Shown here: piece by piece, positions 1 to 8,067 of the stretch
Position numbering within the stretch: position 1 is the first letter of the stretch
Layout: each line of letters begins with the position of its first letter
From: Prevotella micans DSM 21469 = JCM 16134
GTDB lineage: Bacteria > Bacteroidota > Bacteroidia > Bacteroidales > Bacteroidaceae
DNA length: 61,957 bases
Direction: 5' to 3'
Assembly (NCBI RefSeq): GCF_000614105.1
Contig: NZ_BAKH01000007.1
Span: 1 to 61,957, forward strand
Translations under genes and position numbers: made by a program
The notes under the pieces: model-generated
Seen by the model: only the letters and a program-made list of their open reading frames with translations
Databases searched by the model: none
Told to the model about the DNA's origin: nothing

Positions 1-9
1 GACCATGTT

Positions 10-296
10 TTGGTTTCTTGTTTGCAATGGTGTTGCAAGGCCCAAACTGTTTGGTTTCTTGCTTGCAACATTGTTGCAAGGGGCAAACTTTTTGGTTTCT
101 CGTTTGCAACGTTGTTGCAAGGCCCAAACTTTTTGGTTTCTTGTTTGCAACGTTGTTGCAGGGGCCAAACTTTTTGGTTTCTCGTTTGCAACGTTGTTGC
201 AAGGCCCAAACTTTTTGGTTTCTTGTTTGCAACAGTGTTGTAAGGCTCAAACCTTTTAGTTTCTCGCTTGCAATGGTGTTGCAAGGCCCAAACCAA
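10..296. repeat. 41-bp hairpin tandem array, type A units
   Basis: Seven units begin at 10, 51, 92, 133, 174, 215 and 256, an exact 41-bp period. Each unit has an outer frame TTGGTTTC ... CCAAAC that is itself inverted (GGTTT/AAACC). Inside is a hairpin core TTGCAAC-GTT-GTTGCAA. Copies differ by a few bases, for example TGGT or CATT around the loop, and the stems are mostly kept. The period is not a multiple of three and the units lack stops, so all three plus frames stay open; I do not regard them as genes. The array lies beyond the 3' end of the DHH phosphoesterase gene and may start before the window. Confidence 0.93.
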
Positions 297-470
297 ACGG
301 TTTCATCGTTGCGGGAGTTCCGCGAGAGTCAAACCAAACGGTTTCATCGTTGCGGAAGTTCCGCGAGCATCAAACCAAATAGTTTCATCGTTGCGGAAGT
401 TCCGCGAGCATCAAACCAAATAGTTTTATCGTTGCGGGAGTTCCGCGAGCATCAAACCAAACGGTTTCTT
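297..470. repeat. 41-bp hairpin tandem array, type B units
   Basis: This continues the preceding array in exactly the same 41-bp register, with units at 297, 338, 379, 420 and a decaying one at 461. The flanking frame (GGTTTC ... TCAAACC) is retained. The core changes to a GC-rich palindrome: GCGGAA-G-TTCCGC in two units and GCGG-GAGTT-CCGC in two. The switch from type A happens within one unit boundary. No protein is inferred. The array ends just before the stop codon of the minus-strand DHH gene at 527. Confidence 0.92.
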
Positions 471-526
471 TCTGCAGAGGCTTTAAGCGGGTTAATTTGA
501 ATTATGTTTTGGGAGTCGGCGCGAGA

Positions 527-1578
527 TTATCTAGCCGACTTTTGCTGCAATTCGTTTTTATAGGCCAGGAGGGCGCGGAGGGTTATTTGTTCGGCTTCTT
601 CGATGGTGCAAAACAGTTTGCCGCCCGATGCATCGGCATGCCCGCCGCCGTTGAAAAAGCGTGTGGCCATGGGTTGGCAGTGGAATCCGTTGCTCGAACG
701 AAGACTAACCAGGATTAGGTTCGGTCGTTCGGTATCTTCGCGCAACGATATGCTGAGTTTCAGGCCGCGAATTTTTTGCGGAATGTTCACCAAACCTTCC
801 ATGTCGCCCTTGATGAAATGAAATTTTCGCATTTCGTCTTTGGTAACGGTGAAATAGGCGGCGTGGAGTTCTTCGATTACGTTGAGCTTGTTTAGTATTA
901 TGTGGGCCCGGAGTTTGATGGCGTTGGCCGAGAAGTTGTGATAGACGAGGTTGTAGATTTCATCTTTATTGATGCCTTTTTCGAGGAGTTTTGAGATTAT
1001 GAAATAGATTTCGGGCCGGGTGGAATTGTAGGTGAATCCGCCCGTGTCGGTCATCATTCCGCAGTAGATGCAGGCGGCGCAATCGCAACTCATGCTGTCG
1101 TAGGCGCCCAGCTGCCAAATGAGGTCGAATATTATTTCGCTGGTGCTCGACATTTCGGGGTGCGAAATGGTGAGTGCGCAATTGGTGTCGGGGTCGAGAT
1201 GGTGGTCGATAAGTATGCGTGGGGCTTGCGAAAGTTCGAGTGCCGCTTGCATATCGTCGAGCCGGGATGATTGGTTGAAGTCGAGACAGAACACGAGGTC
1301 GGCCTTATGGAACACTTCTTTAACCTTGTCAGGCCCCCTGTCGTAGCGTAGAATTTGCCGGTGATTGGGCAGCCAATGCAAGAAGTCGGGCGTTTGGTCG
1401 GGCAAACAAATCTGGACTTCGGTTTTCCCCGTATTTTCAAGATAATTTTTCCAGGCCAGCGCAGAGCCAACTGCGTCGCATCGGGCGATTTATGCGCGCA
1501 AATCACTATGTGCTGTGCCTGTGATATGGTGTTTTTCAAAATATCTAGTTGCTGCGGGTTTAGTAGCGATATGTTCAT
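527..1578 (-). CDS. DHH family phosphoesterase (NrnA-like), apparent frameshift near 1479
   Basis: NrnA-type DHH/DHHA1 enzymes degrade very short oligoribonucleotides or dephosphorylate pAp or cyclic dinucleotide products in the cytoplasm. The start at 1578 (MNISLLNPQQ) gives HIVICAHKSPD, where the first metal motif should continue GDAVGSALAW. Those residues are encoded in the next frame, so one base is missing near 1479 (GATGGCGAC expected, GATGCGAC seen). The second frame carries LIDHHLDPD (the DHH motif), a CGMMTDTGGF segment and the C-terminal GGGHADASGG of DHHA1. The total of 1052 nt becomes 350 codons plus stop with one added base. It lies 41 nt downstream of the nucleotidyltransferase gene, with a hairpin between. 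The family is clear; whether the break is real is not. Confidence 0.85.
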
Positions 1579-1609
1579 CTTGTGTTTTGAGATTGAAAAG
1601 TGAAATAAG

Positions 1610-1642
1610 GCAGGCCGGTTTATTTTTCTTGTACCGGCCTGC
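1610..1642 (-). terminator. Hairpin spanning the nucleotidyltransferase stop codon
   Basis: GCAGGCCGGT and ACCGGCCTGC form a perfect 10-bp stem around a 13-nt loop that contains the TAA stop of the upstream gene. On the minus strand the stem is followed by a T-rich stretch (CTTATTTCAC). It probably terminates or attenuates transcription between the nucleotidyltransferase and DHH genes. Confidence 0.6.
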
Positions 1643-2564
1643 GTTTTGGAGGGTTAGAAGAGTTTTGAGGGATAGTTCCGTCGTCGACGAGGGCTTTGAT
1701 TCTCTCGACCACTCCTTGGCGGTCGGCCGAATAAGTAACGCCGAACCATTTACTTGTGGTGTCGAGCACGTCGACTGTAGCAGTGCCGTCGGTAACAAGC
1801 TTGTTGACCATTGTAGGAATATAAAACTCCGATTTCAGATTACTGATGTTCTTCGGGTCGGAGAGGAATTGTTTGAAATACTCCTCACTGTGGTCGAAAT
1901 ATTCGGGCGTGAATCCCCATACATTCATTGAAACGGGCGTGTCGTCGGGTACAGGCACCCATAGGCCTTCTTCGTCTTTGAACATCACTTGTCCGTTGCG
2001 CCGTTCAATATCTTGACGCTCTACAACCGAAGTGAGATGTCCCTGCCCATTCTTGGTGCAGATACCGCGTGTAACGGTTCCGTTTTCGCTTAGCGTGTTG
2101 CTTATTCTGAAACCCACCATGGCATATTTGTTTTTTGAATCCTTGGGTAGGTTGGTGAGAAATCTGGAAATCACTTCAAAGCTGTCGCGGTTGTAGAAAT
2201 CATCGCAGTTAATTGCACAGAAGGGTTCGTTTATAACATCTTTTGCCATGAGCACGGCATGGTTCGTGCCCCAAGGCTTTTCGCGCCCTTCGGGCAGAGC
2301 GAATCCTTCGGGCAGCGAGTTAACGCTTTGAAACACCAGTTCGGTGGGAATATGGTTCTCATATTTCGTTAGAATTTGCCGGCGAAACTGTTCTTCGAAA
2401 TCTTTCCTGATGACGAACACAATCTTTCCGAATCCGGCACGAATAGCGTCGAAGATAGAATAATCCATAATGGTTTCACCGTTCGGGCCGAGACCGTCGA
2501 GCTGCTTTAAACCACCGTAGCGGCTACCCATTCCTGCAGCGAGGAGCAATAATGTTGGTTTCAT
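1620..2564 (-). CDS. Sugar-nucleotidyltransferase (NTP_transferase family)
   Basis: This is a 314-residue cytoplasmic enzyme of the NTP_transferase fold, which joins a nucleoside triphosphate to a sugar phosphate. The N-terminus has the signature LLLAAGMGSRYGGLKQLDGL (residues 5-24), with the pyrophosphorylase G-x-G-S-R loop. NCDDFYNRDSF (about 119-129) holds the metal-binding aspartates. The C-terminal half contains a WFGVTY segment typical of a group common in Bacteroidales. The sugar substrate cannot be read from sequence. A -7 element lies 46 nt upstream at 2610-2618. A hairpin overlaps the stop codon, and the DHH gene follows. The family is confident and the substrate is unknown. Confidence 0.85.
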   Translation of the reverse strand: MKPTLLLLAAGMGSRYGGLKQLDGLGPNGETIMDYSIFDAIRAGFGKIVFVIRKDFEEQFRRQILTKYENHIPTELVFQSVNSLPEGFALPEGREKPWGTNHAVLMAKDVINEPFCAINCDDFYNRDSFEVISRFLTNLPKDSKNKYAMVGFRISNTLSENGTVTRGICTKNGQGHLTSVVERQDIERRNGQVMFKDEEGLWVPVPDDTPVSMNVWGFTPEYFDHSEEYFKQFLSDPKNISNLKSEFYIPTMVNKLVTDGTATVDVLDTTSKWFGVTYSADRQGVVERIKALVDDGTIPQNSSNPPKRRPVQEK

Positions 2565-2609
2565 AATTCTTATTGATTTTTGATGTTGTTATCACTGGAT
2601 TTATGCCAT

Positions 2610-2618
2610 GCAAAGGTA
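2610..2618 (-). promoter_or_regulatory. Bacteroidota -7 promoter element for the nucleotidyltransferase gene
   Basis: Read on the minus strand this is TACCTTTGC, a perfect TAnnTTTG element, 46 nt upstream of the ATG at 2564. No clear -33 TTTG box is seen at the expected distance. Confidence 0.6.
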
Positions 2619-2711
2619 ATCAGGCATCGATAATTATCTATAAGCATCGCTCTCTTAAAACTCATAATTGCCGACGTTTGATGACCGCCGATGTTTTCTC
2701 GTGGAAAAGAT

Positions 2712-2719
2712 TACCTTTG
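2712..2719 (+). promoter_or_regulatory. Bacteroidota -7 promoter element for the acidic protein/T9SS plug pair
   Basis: TACCTTTG matches TAnnTTTG and lies 31 nt upstream of the ATG at 2750. Together with the element at 2610-2618 it makes this gap a divergent promoter region. It also shows that the earlier in-frame ATG at 2573 cannot be the start. Confidence 0.6.
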
Positions 2720-2749
2720 CGCGGACACAAAAAACAAACACACAATCGA

Positions 2750-3193
2750 ATGAAACAGGCAGAACAAACACAATTGCAAATCGAACGTTTCGTGCGTAAA
2801 ATAATTCAGAAGTTTCCGCAAACCGATGACCTCTGCACAATGACCGACATTCACATCAGAGCCTCGCAGGAAAGCGGAGACCTCATGGCGTTCGACGACG
2901 ATGATGAGGAAATAACCCGATGTGTCGTAGATGAGTGGATTGAAAATAAGTCGGATAATTTTAACAACGAGGCCTCCGTCCAACTGCAGACCATCTTGCA
3001 TAAACTTAGCGGCGAAATCGAAAACATGGGAATAATGAAGCCTTTTAGCTTCGTGCTTGAAGACGACGAAAAAGAAAATGTGGCAGAACTCTTTCTCGTC
3101 GACGACGATATAATGATTGTGGGAAACGAACTGATGAGCAGCCTCGAAGATGATCTCAATACCTTCCTCGAAGACCTGCTTAAAAAAGAATAA
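2750..3193 (+). CDS. Conserved hypothetical acidic protein, 147 aa
   Basis: The start at 2750 (MKQAEQTQLQ) is chosen because a -7 promoter lies at 2712-2719; an upstream in-frame ATG precedes it. The product is small and strongly acidic, with clusters such as FDDDDEEITR (about 48-57) and VLEDDEKENV. It has no signal peptide or membrane segment and is probably cytoplasmic. I do not recognise a domain. Its stop codon shares an A with the ATG of the T9SS plug gene at 3193 (TAATG), so the two genes are probably translationally coupled. It may be a small accessory or regulatory protein; no function is inferred. Confidence 0.75.
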   Translation: MKQAEQTQLQIERFVRKIIQKFPQTDDLCTMTDIHIRASQESGDLMAFDDDDEEITRCVVDEWIENKSDNFNNEASVQLQTILHKLSGEIENMGIMKPFSFVLEDDEKENVAELFLVDDDIMIVGNELMSSLEDDLNTFLEDLLKKE

Positions 3194-4442
3194 TGAAAAA
3201 ACATCTTAACCTTATATTGTATATACTCTCGATACTCACTCCCGTGAGCATCGAGCACAACGCCATGAAATAATCTCACAGCGAATCAAAACTCTACAAG
3301 TAGTGGCCGATGGCGACTGGCTTCAACTTCCGGTGACTGAACTCGGACGAGGCGAAATAACGATAGATTTCGACGATCTAACACACGAATACAACCGCTA
3401 CACCTACACCCTCCAGCATTGTGAAGCCGACTGGCAACCATCTGTCGCTCTCTTCGAAGCCGATTTCGTGGATGGATTCGCAAGCGGAAATACTATCGAC
3501 AACTTCCAGCAGTCCGAATTCACCAACACTCTCTACACCCACTATCGAATCACAATTCCCAACGAACGCTGTAAGCCTCGAATATCTGGCAATTATATTC
3601 TCACCGTTCTCGATGACAACGATGAACCCGTGCTCAAAGCCTGTTTCATGCTCACTGAACCCAAGGACAGAATGATGCACCTAGGTCTCGCGGCCACTTC
3701 TAATACCGACGCAACCGTGAACCGTGCTCATCAGCAAGTCGAAATGACACTGGCCTACGGCTCATATCGTGTCACCGACCCAGCAAAACAAATCAAAACC
3801 GTTCTGTTGCAAAACAAGAGATGGAGCGATGCTCGAATCAATATCAAACCGCAATTCTCAACCGTTGACGGAATGCGCTGGAGTCATTGCAAAGACCATA
3901 TCTTTCTGGCCGGAAACGAATATCGCAAATTTGAAATTCTATCCACAAAAGTGGCTTCCATGGGAATCGAACGTGTCGCATGGGATGGCCAGAACTATAA
4001 TGCTTTTCCATTCATAGCCACCGAACAACCTAATTATCTCTCCGAACGCGATGCCGATGGAGCTTTCTGTATCCGTAACTCTGACAATTGGAATAATAAC
4101 ACGGCAAGCGACTATCTCATAGTGAATTTTCGATTTGACAGCCCTCAACCTTTAAAAGAAGAAATTTATTTGAATGCCGATTGGACATATGACCGCCTCA
4201 TGCCTGAATATCGACTCTCCTACGATGCAGAAGCTCGGCAATATAAAACTGCCATCCTCCTGAAAATGGGTTACTACAACTACCGATTCATCCAACTTGA
4301 CTCCCGAAATAATGCACGCCCACTTGAAACAGACGGCAGTTTCTGGCAAACCGAAAATACCTATCAAGCCTTTGTTTACTATCGTTCTTCTGCCGCCCGT
4401 ACTGACCAACTTGTGGCCTATACCACTATAAAAACACCCTAG
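3193..4442 (+). CDS. Type IX secretion system plug protein (DUF5103), apparent frameshift near 3230-3262
   Basis: DUF5103 proteins plug the channel of the T9SS translocon SprA/Sov on the periplasmic side in studied Bacteroidota. The ATG at 3193 gives a signal-peptide start (MKKHLNLILYILSILTP), then the frame runs into a stop. The mature part continues one frame over as EHRAQRHEIISQRIKTL and the family body: DDLTHEYNRYTYTLQHCEADW, QSEFTNTLYTHYRI, SGNYILTVLDD, AWDGQNYNAFPF and MGYYNYRFIQ. The total of 1250 nt gives 416 codons plus stop if one base is restored. A shorter alternative would start at GTG 3303 but would lack the signal peptide. The family assignment is good; the break is probably a lost base. 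Confidence 0.82.
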
Positions 4443-4600
4443 ATCTGAATATCTTCCAGATATATATTGTCTCTTTCTACGTCAGACGTGAAAAAAATAC
4501 ACATCAACTTTCTACCCTAGTTGAATACGTACAGTTCCTAAGTTTTATGTGTGTAAGATGTAATGTTGCGTTTAGGCTTTTGATTTGTATTCTTCGTTGA

Positions 4601-5116
4601 TTATAGGAAATATTGCATGAAGAGTGCATCACGATATATTTCGCCATCGAAAAGCCATTGGGGAAGGAGAGCTGTGGTGCGAAATCCGGCTGATTGAAAG
4701 CAGCGCACAGAAGGGAGGTTGAGAGAATCAACGCAAGCATATATTTGGTTCAAACCAATGTTGGTATGCGAGTAGTCGAGTAATTTTTTTATGGCTGCAT
4801 GGGCGTATCCGTTATGGCGATAGGCTGGTTTAATGATTATTCCAATTTGAGCACGATGATGACGGGGGTCAAAGTCGGTTAGGTCGATGAGACCGATAGT
4901 TTGCGAGTGGTTATGCTCAATGATGAGGCGTAGTTGACGGTCGGTGTATATGTCGTTAGTTGAGTTGGCAATGTAGTTCCGGAGTACGAATCGGCTGTAA
5001 GGTACGTTGGTTGTGCCGGCATTCCATGTATCGGAGTCGTTTTCGATTTCATAGAGCTCGTCGAGGTCTTCTGGCTCCATTGCTCGTAGGGTTATGCTTA
5101 GATCGGCAGTTTGCAT
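4601..5116 (-). CDS. GNAT family N-acetyltransferase (RimJ/RimL-like)
   Basis: This 171-residue cytoplasmic protein begins with the RimJ/RimL-type opening LSITLRAMEPEDLDELYEIE. It continues with IGLIDLTDFDPRHHRAQIGI and PAYRHNGYAHAAIKKLLDYS, the acetyl-CoA binding loop. The C-terminal NLPSVRCFQSAGFR is the typical beta6-alpha4 segment. These enzymes acetylate protein N-termini or small amines; the substrate is unknown here. It lies 9 nt after the glycosyltransferase gene and is the last gene of the ompW-like/recR operon. It is convergent with the T9SS plug gene across a 158-bp gap in which I see no strong terminator. Confidence 0.86.
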   Translation of the reverse strand: MQTADLSITLRAMEPEDLDELYEIENDSDTWNAGTTNVPYSRFVLRNYIANSTNDIYTDRQLRLIIEHNHSQTIGLIDLTDFDPRHHRAQIGIIIKPAYRHNGYAHAAIKKLLDYSHTNIGLNQIYACVDSLNLPSVRCFQSAGFRTTALLPQWLFDGEIYRDALFMQYFL

Positions 5117-5125
5117 GAGAAGAGA

Positions 5126-6322
5126 TTAGTTCATGGTTTCGTTTATGGTTATGATTCGTTTTGTTTGTCGGTTGTATATTCCCATTGTTAGGTTATCAAT
5201 TGGATTTCGGGCGAATATGTCAAGTATTTGTTGGTTGGTATAGGCATCGTTATCGTAAACCACGCATTGCGGTTGACTAGTATCTATTTGGTCGGCAAAG
5301 TCTTGGTGACCGTTAGGCATAGAGCGATTGTTGCCTTTGATGAAATGTGCGGTGAGTCCGTGATTTCGAGCGATGATACGACAGTGGTCAATGGTGCTTT
5401 GTTCGCCTATGAAGTGGTAGGTTGTTGCAGTGTGTCTGGATGGGCGGAAAAATCCGAGTGAAATCATTACTCGTCTATTGAGCATTTGGAATAGTGAGAC
5501 GATAGCCTTGAAGTAAATGGCGGTTTTGATAGGGATGGTGAAGAGGAAGTTTTTGCGGGAATAGTGTTTCTTGAGGAAGGTTAGCATTGCACCGTAGAAT
5601 ACATGCACGTAGCGGAAACTTGATTTCTGGGTGCTTTCGCCTTTGTAGTGCAGGATTCGTTGTGGGATATACCAGTTTGTGTAGCCTCCTTTGAGTAGTC
5701 GGCAACTGAGGTCGATATCTTCAGCATACATGAAGAAGCTTTCGTCGAGGAGTCCGATTTTGTCGAGCGCGGTGCGGCGTAGCATACAGTAGGCTCCACT
5801 TATGATTTCTATTTGTGCGGGTTCATTCCAGGGGAGGTTACTCATGTAGTAGTGCCCGAACTTTGGGTGTTTGGGAAATCGGCGGCACAGACCGGTCATT
5901 TTGTAAAATGCAACCATGGGTGATGGTAATCCGCGTCGACTTTCTAGAGCTTTTGTTCCGTCGGCGTTTAGCATTTGCACTCCTAATCCGCCGGCATCGG
6001 GATGACGGTTCATGAATTCTATAGATTCGCGAATGGTATTTTCGGCCACGAGCGTATCGGGGTTGAGCAAGAGTACATAGTCACTTTCAGTTTGGCGGAT
6101 AGCAAGATTGTTAGCCTTTGCGAATCCTATGTTGTGAAGCGACGAAATGAAGTGAACACCAGGGAATAGTGGTTCGAGATATTCGATGGAACCGTCGGTT
6201 GAGTTATTATCGACGACATATACTTGTGCATCTACGCATTCGAGCGCTGGAACAAGACTGTGAAGGCATTGCTCGAGATAGTATTTTACGTTGTAGTTTA
6301 CGATGATAACCGTTAGTGTCAT
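5126..6322 (-). CDS. Glycosyltransferase family 2 (rhamnosyltransferase/WbbL-like)
   Basis: The start at 6322 ([11 protein letters not shown]) overlaps the preceding gene by ATGA and places the GT2 opening at the N-terminus. A longer in-frame start exists but would run far into that gene. The nucleotide-sugar site VYVVDNNSTDGS and NPDTLVAENT (the DxD-equivalent region) are present, as is the acceptor-side MYAEDIDLSCRLLKGGY, typical of WbbL-type enzymes. After about residue 290 there is an extra domain of roughly 100 residues (FIGEQSTIDHCRI ... VVYDNDAYTNQQIL) that I cannot name. It probably acts on cell-surface polysaccharide at the cytoplasmic membrane. The sugar is unknown. Confidence 0.86.
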   Translation of the reverse strand: MTLTVIIVNYNVKYYLEQCLHSLVPALECVDAQVYVVDNNSTDGSIEYLEPLFPGVHFISSLHNIGFAKANNLAIRQTESDYVLLLNPDTLVAENTIRESIEFMNRHPDAGGLGVQMLNADGTKALESRRGLPSPMVAFYKMTGLCRRFPKHPKFGHYYMSNLPWNEPAQIEIISGAYCMLRRTALDKIGLLDESFFMYAEDIDLSCRLLKGGYTNWYIPQRILHYKGESTQKSSFRYVHVFYGAMLTFLKKHYSRKNFLFTIPIKTAIYFKAIVSLFQMLNRRVMISLGFFRPSRHTATTYHFIGEQSTIDHCRIIARNHGLTAHFIKGNNRSMPNGHQDFADQIDTSQPQCVVYDNDAYTNQQILDIFARNPIDNLTMGIYNRQTKRIITINETMN

Positions 6323-6738
6323 TGTAATTCTTTTTTGCAACGTGTTTCGGAGGGATAGACAAGGAAGAGACAAATGCCCAGAATTAGGAACATATAAAAA
6401 TGGCCCGTTGAGAATCCCGTGGAATAGTAGAGCCATATATTTGTCACCATAGGTACACATAGCATTTGTATGCGCAGTGTCCCCCAGATGGAGAGTGCTT
6501 TAGGAGATGTGAGATTTCTCCTGATAGGGGCGATTTTAAAAAGATAGAGGGCGATGGGGCACGCCGCGAGAGTGACAAATTGCATTATGAATTGCACGAT
6601 GGTAAGTTTGGCTGACTCGTCGTTGCTGAAGAGCGTACCCGGCAGGATGAGTTGAGTTTCGTAGAGAATGATTATTACTATCGAGAGCAGGGCGGCTACA
6701 AAGAGTTGGATTTGCAGTATTCGTTGTGTTTTTTTCAT
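6319..6738 (-). CDS. Hypothetical inner-membrane protein, 139 aa
   Basis: About four hydrophobic segments are visible: [16 protein letters not shown] (12-27), [20 protein letters not shown] (48-67), [18 protein letters not shown] (88-105) and [15 protein letters not shown] (113-127). I recognise no motif. It overlaps both neighbours by ATGA, recR upstream and the glycosyltransferase downstream. The three genes are therefore translationally coupled, which supports it as a real gene. It could assist the downstream surface-glycan enzyme; that is inference from position only. Confidence 0.75.
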   Translation of the reverse strand: MKKTQRILQIQLFVAALLSIVIIILYETQLILPGTLFSNDESAKLTIVQFIMQFVTLAACPIALYLFKIAPIRRNLTSPKALSIWGTLRIQMLCVPMVTNIWLYYSTGFSTGHFYMFLILGICLFLVYPSETRCKKELQ

Positions 6739-7346
6739 ATGGTTTCGAGCGGGGTTCTGTTGATAATGCTTCGTCCAAGAGTCACTTCATCAGTGTATTC
6801 GAGTTCGTCGCCCACTGATATTCCGCGTGCAATTACGCTTAAGCGAACATTTGAATCCTTGAGCTTGCGGGAGATATAGAAGTTTGTTGTATCACCTTCC
6901 ATAGTACTGGCCAGAGCGAGAATAACTTCGCTGATTCCATCGCAGGCCACTCTTTTAATGAGCGAATCTATTTCGATATCATTGGGCCCAATTCCGTTCA
7001 TGGGCGAGATTATTCCTCCGAGTACGTGATATAGACCGGCATATTGTTGGGTGTTTTCAATGGCCATGACATCCTGGATGTTTTCAACGACACAGATAGT
7101 TGTTGTGTCGCGTTTCGGATTGGAGCATATCGGGCAGATTTCTGTGTCTGAGATATTGTGACATGTTTTACAGTGTTTGATTTCGTGTTTTGCTCTTGAA
7201 AGGGCTTCGGCGAACGAGTCGACTTGTTCGGGTGTGTTGCGAAGCAGGTGCAGAACCAGTCGGAGAGCTGTTTTCCGACCGATTCCAGGTAGTCCTGCAA
7301 ATTCGTTTACAGCTTTTTCGAGTAATTGCGAAGGGAGTTGCTGCAT
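6735..7346 (-). CDS. recR: Recombination mediator RecR
   Basis: RecR works with RecO and RecF to load RecA onto gapped single-stranded DNA. The 203-residue length is normal. The N-terminal helix-hairpin-helix is [20 protein letters not shown]. The C4 zinc finger is [16 protein letters not shown]. The Toprim domain starts at [15 protein letters not shown] and continues [18 protein letters not shown]. The C-terminus keeps [20 protein letters not shown]. It starts 24 nt after the outer-membrane protein gene, probably on the same transcript, and overlaps the next gene by ATGA. Confidence 0.96.
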   Translation of the reverse strand: MQQLPSQLLEKAVNEFAGLPGIGRKTALRLVLHLLRNTPEQVDSFAEALSRAKHEIKHCKTCHNISDTEICPICSNPKRDTTTICVVENIQDVMAIENTQQYAGLYHVLGGIISPMNGIGPNDIEIDSLIKRVACDGISEVILALASTMEGDTTNFYISRKLKDSNVRLSVIARGISVGDELEYTDEVTLGRSIINRTPLETI

Positions 7347-7370
7347 GTCTCTAGGGTAGGGAGAAGGAGA

Positions 7371-7865
7371 TTAATCATCGAAGAGATATATGCCTAGTCC
7401 GAGCTTCAATCCGACAGTTGAATAGTTACTGCCTTTGAAGGAATGGTCGTAGTAGAGTGATGGCTCGATGGTAACGGAGCGATTGATGAAGAACGCGTAG
7501 CCTATTTCGATTCCGGGCATGAGATCGTTGTAGTTGTGATTCGCGTGTATGAACTTTCCATTGAGCCCGAGGTAGAGTCCGTTCTGCATTATGTAGTAGC
7601 GTGCTCCGCCTCCTACTGCGATATGGTCGGCAACAGCTTCAGAGCCGTTGTGTTCAGCACTTAATGTTCCGAGAAGCATGAAGTTGTCGAGGGCAAAATA
7701 TCCAGCTTTGAGTTCTAGACCGATATTGAGTCCATCTGCTGCATTGTAGTGTAGGTCGAGGCCGGTTAACGACGCTCCGAGATAGCCTTTTCCTTCTTGA
7801 AACTGTGCGTTTGCTCCTAGGGTGATCATGAGTGCTGTTACGAGTAGAATGATTTTTTTATTCAT
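7371..7865 (-). CDS. Outer-membrane beta-barrel protein, 164 aa
   Basis: A signal peptide (MNKKIILLVTALMITLGANAQ) precedes a small barrel of alternating strands rich in Gly and aromatics (GYLGASLTGLDLHY, GGGARYYIMQNGLYLGLNG, SVTIEPSLYYDHSF), with a final strand GLKLGLGIYLF ending FDD. It is the size of OmpW/OmpX-type eight-strand barrels. It is the first gene of a likely five-gene run that also includes recR. The promoter -7 is at 7968-7976, divergent from the GHL10 hydrolase. The specific role is unknown. Confidence 0.8.
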   Translation of the reverse strand: MNKKIILLVTALMITLGANAQFQEGKGYLGASLTGLDLHYNAADGLNIGLELKAGYFALDNFMLLGTLSAEHNGSEAVADHIAVGGGARYYIMQNGLYLGLNGKFIHANHNYNDLMPGIEIGYAFFINRSVTIEPSLYYDHSFKGSNYSTVGLKLGLGIYLFDD

Positions 7866-7967
7866 TGTTGATTTTTGTTTTGTTGCTCCTTCCGCCGGAT
7901 GAGATTAGGTAGGAAGAAACGGAAATAATAATTGTATACTCTTTATAAGAATGTATGTAACACGGAG

Positions 7968-7976
7968 GCAAAGGTA
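7968..7976 (-). promoter_or_regulatory. -7 promoter element for the outer-membrane protein/recR operon
   Basis: The minus strand reads TACCTTTGC, a perfect TAnnTTTG, 103 nt upstream of the ATG at 7865. It faces away from the element at 8008-8016, and the two start points are only about 45 bp apart. Confidence 0.55.
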
Positions 7977-8007
7977 TCGGTTAAAATCGGATTATAAAAA
8001 TATTGCA

Positions 8008-8016
8008 TACCTTTGC
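8008..8016 (+). promoter_or_regulatory. -7 promoter element for the GHL10 hydrolase gene
   Basis: TACCTTTGC matches TAnnTTTG, 52 nt before the ATG at 8068. It lies downstream of the earlier in-frame ATG at 7951, so it decides the start at 8068. Confidence 0.6.
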
Positions 8017-8067
8017 GAACCCTTGTTTCAGGCACTTTTAGAGCCTTTTTCAATCTTTTTTCATCAC

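Noticed and set aside
10..470. CRISPR array
   Set aside because: Repeats are contiguous 41-bp units with no unique spacers, and no cas gene is in the window.
5..500. Overlapping plus-strand ORFs across the left-hand array
   Set aside because: All three plus frames are open because the repeat lacks stops and its length is not a multiple of three. No start context or family feature supports a protein.
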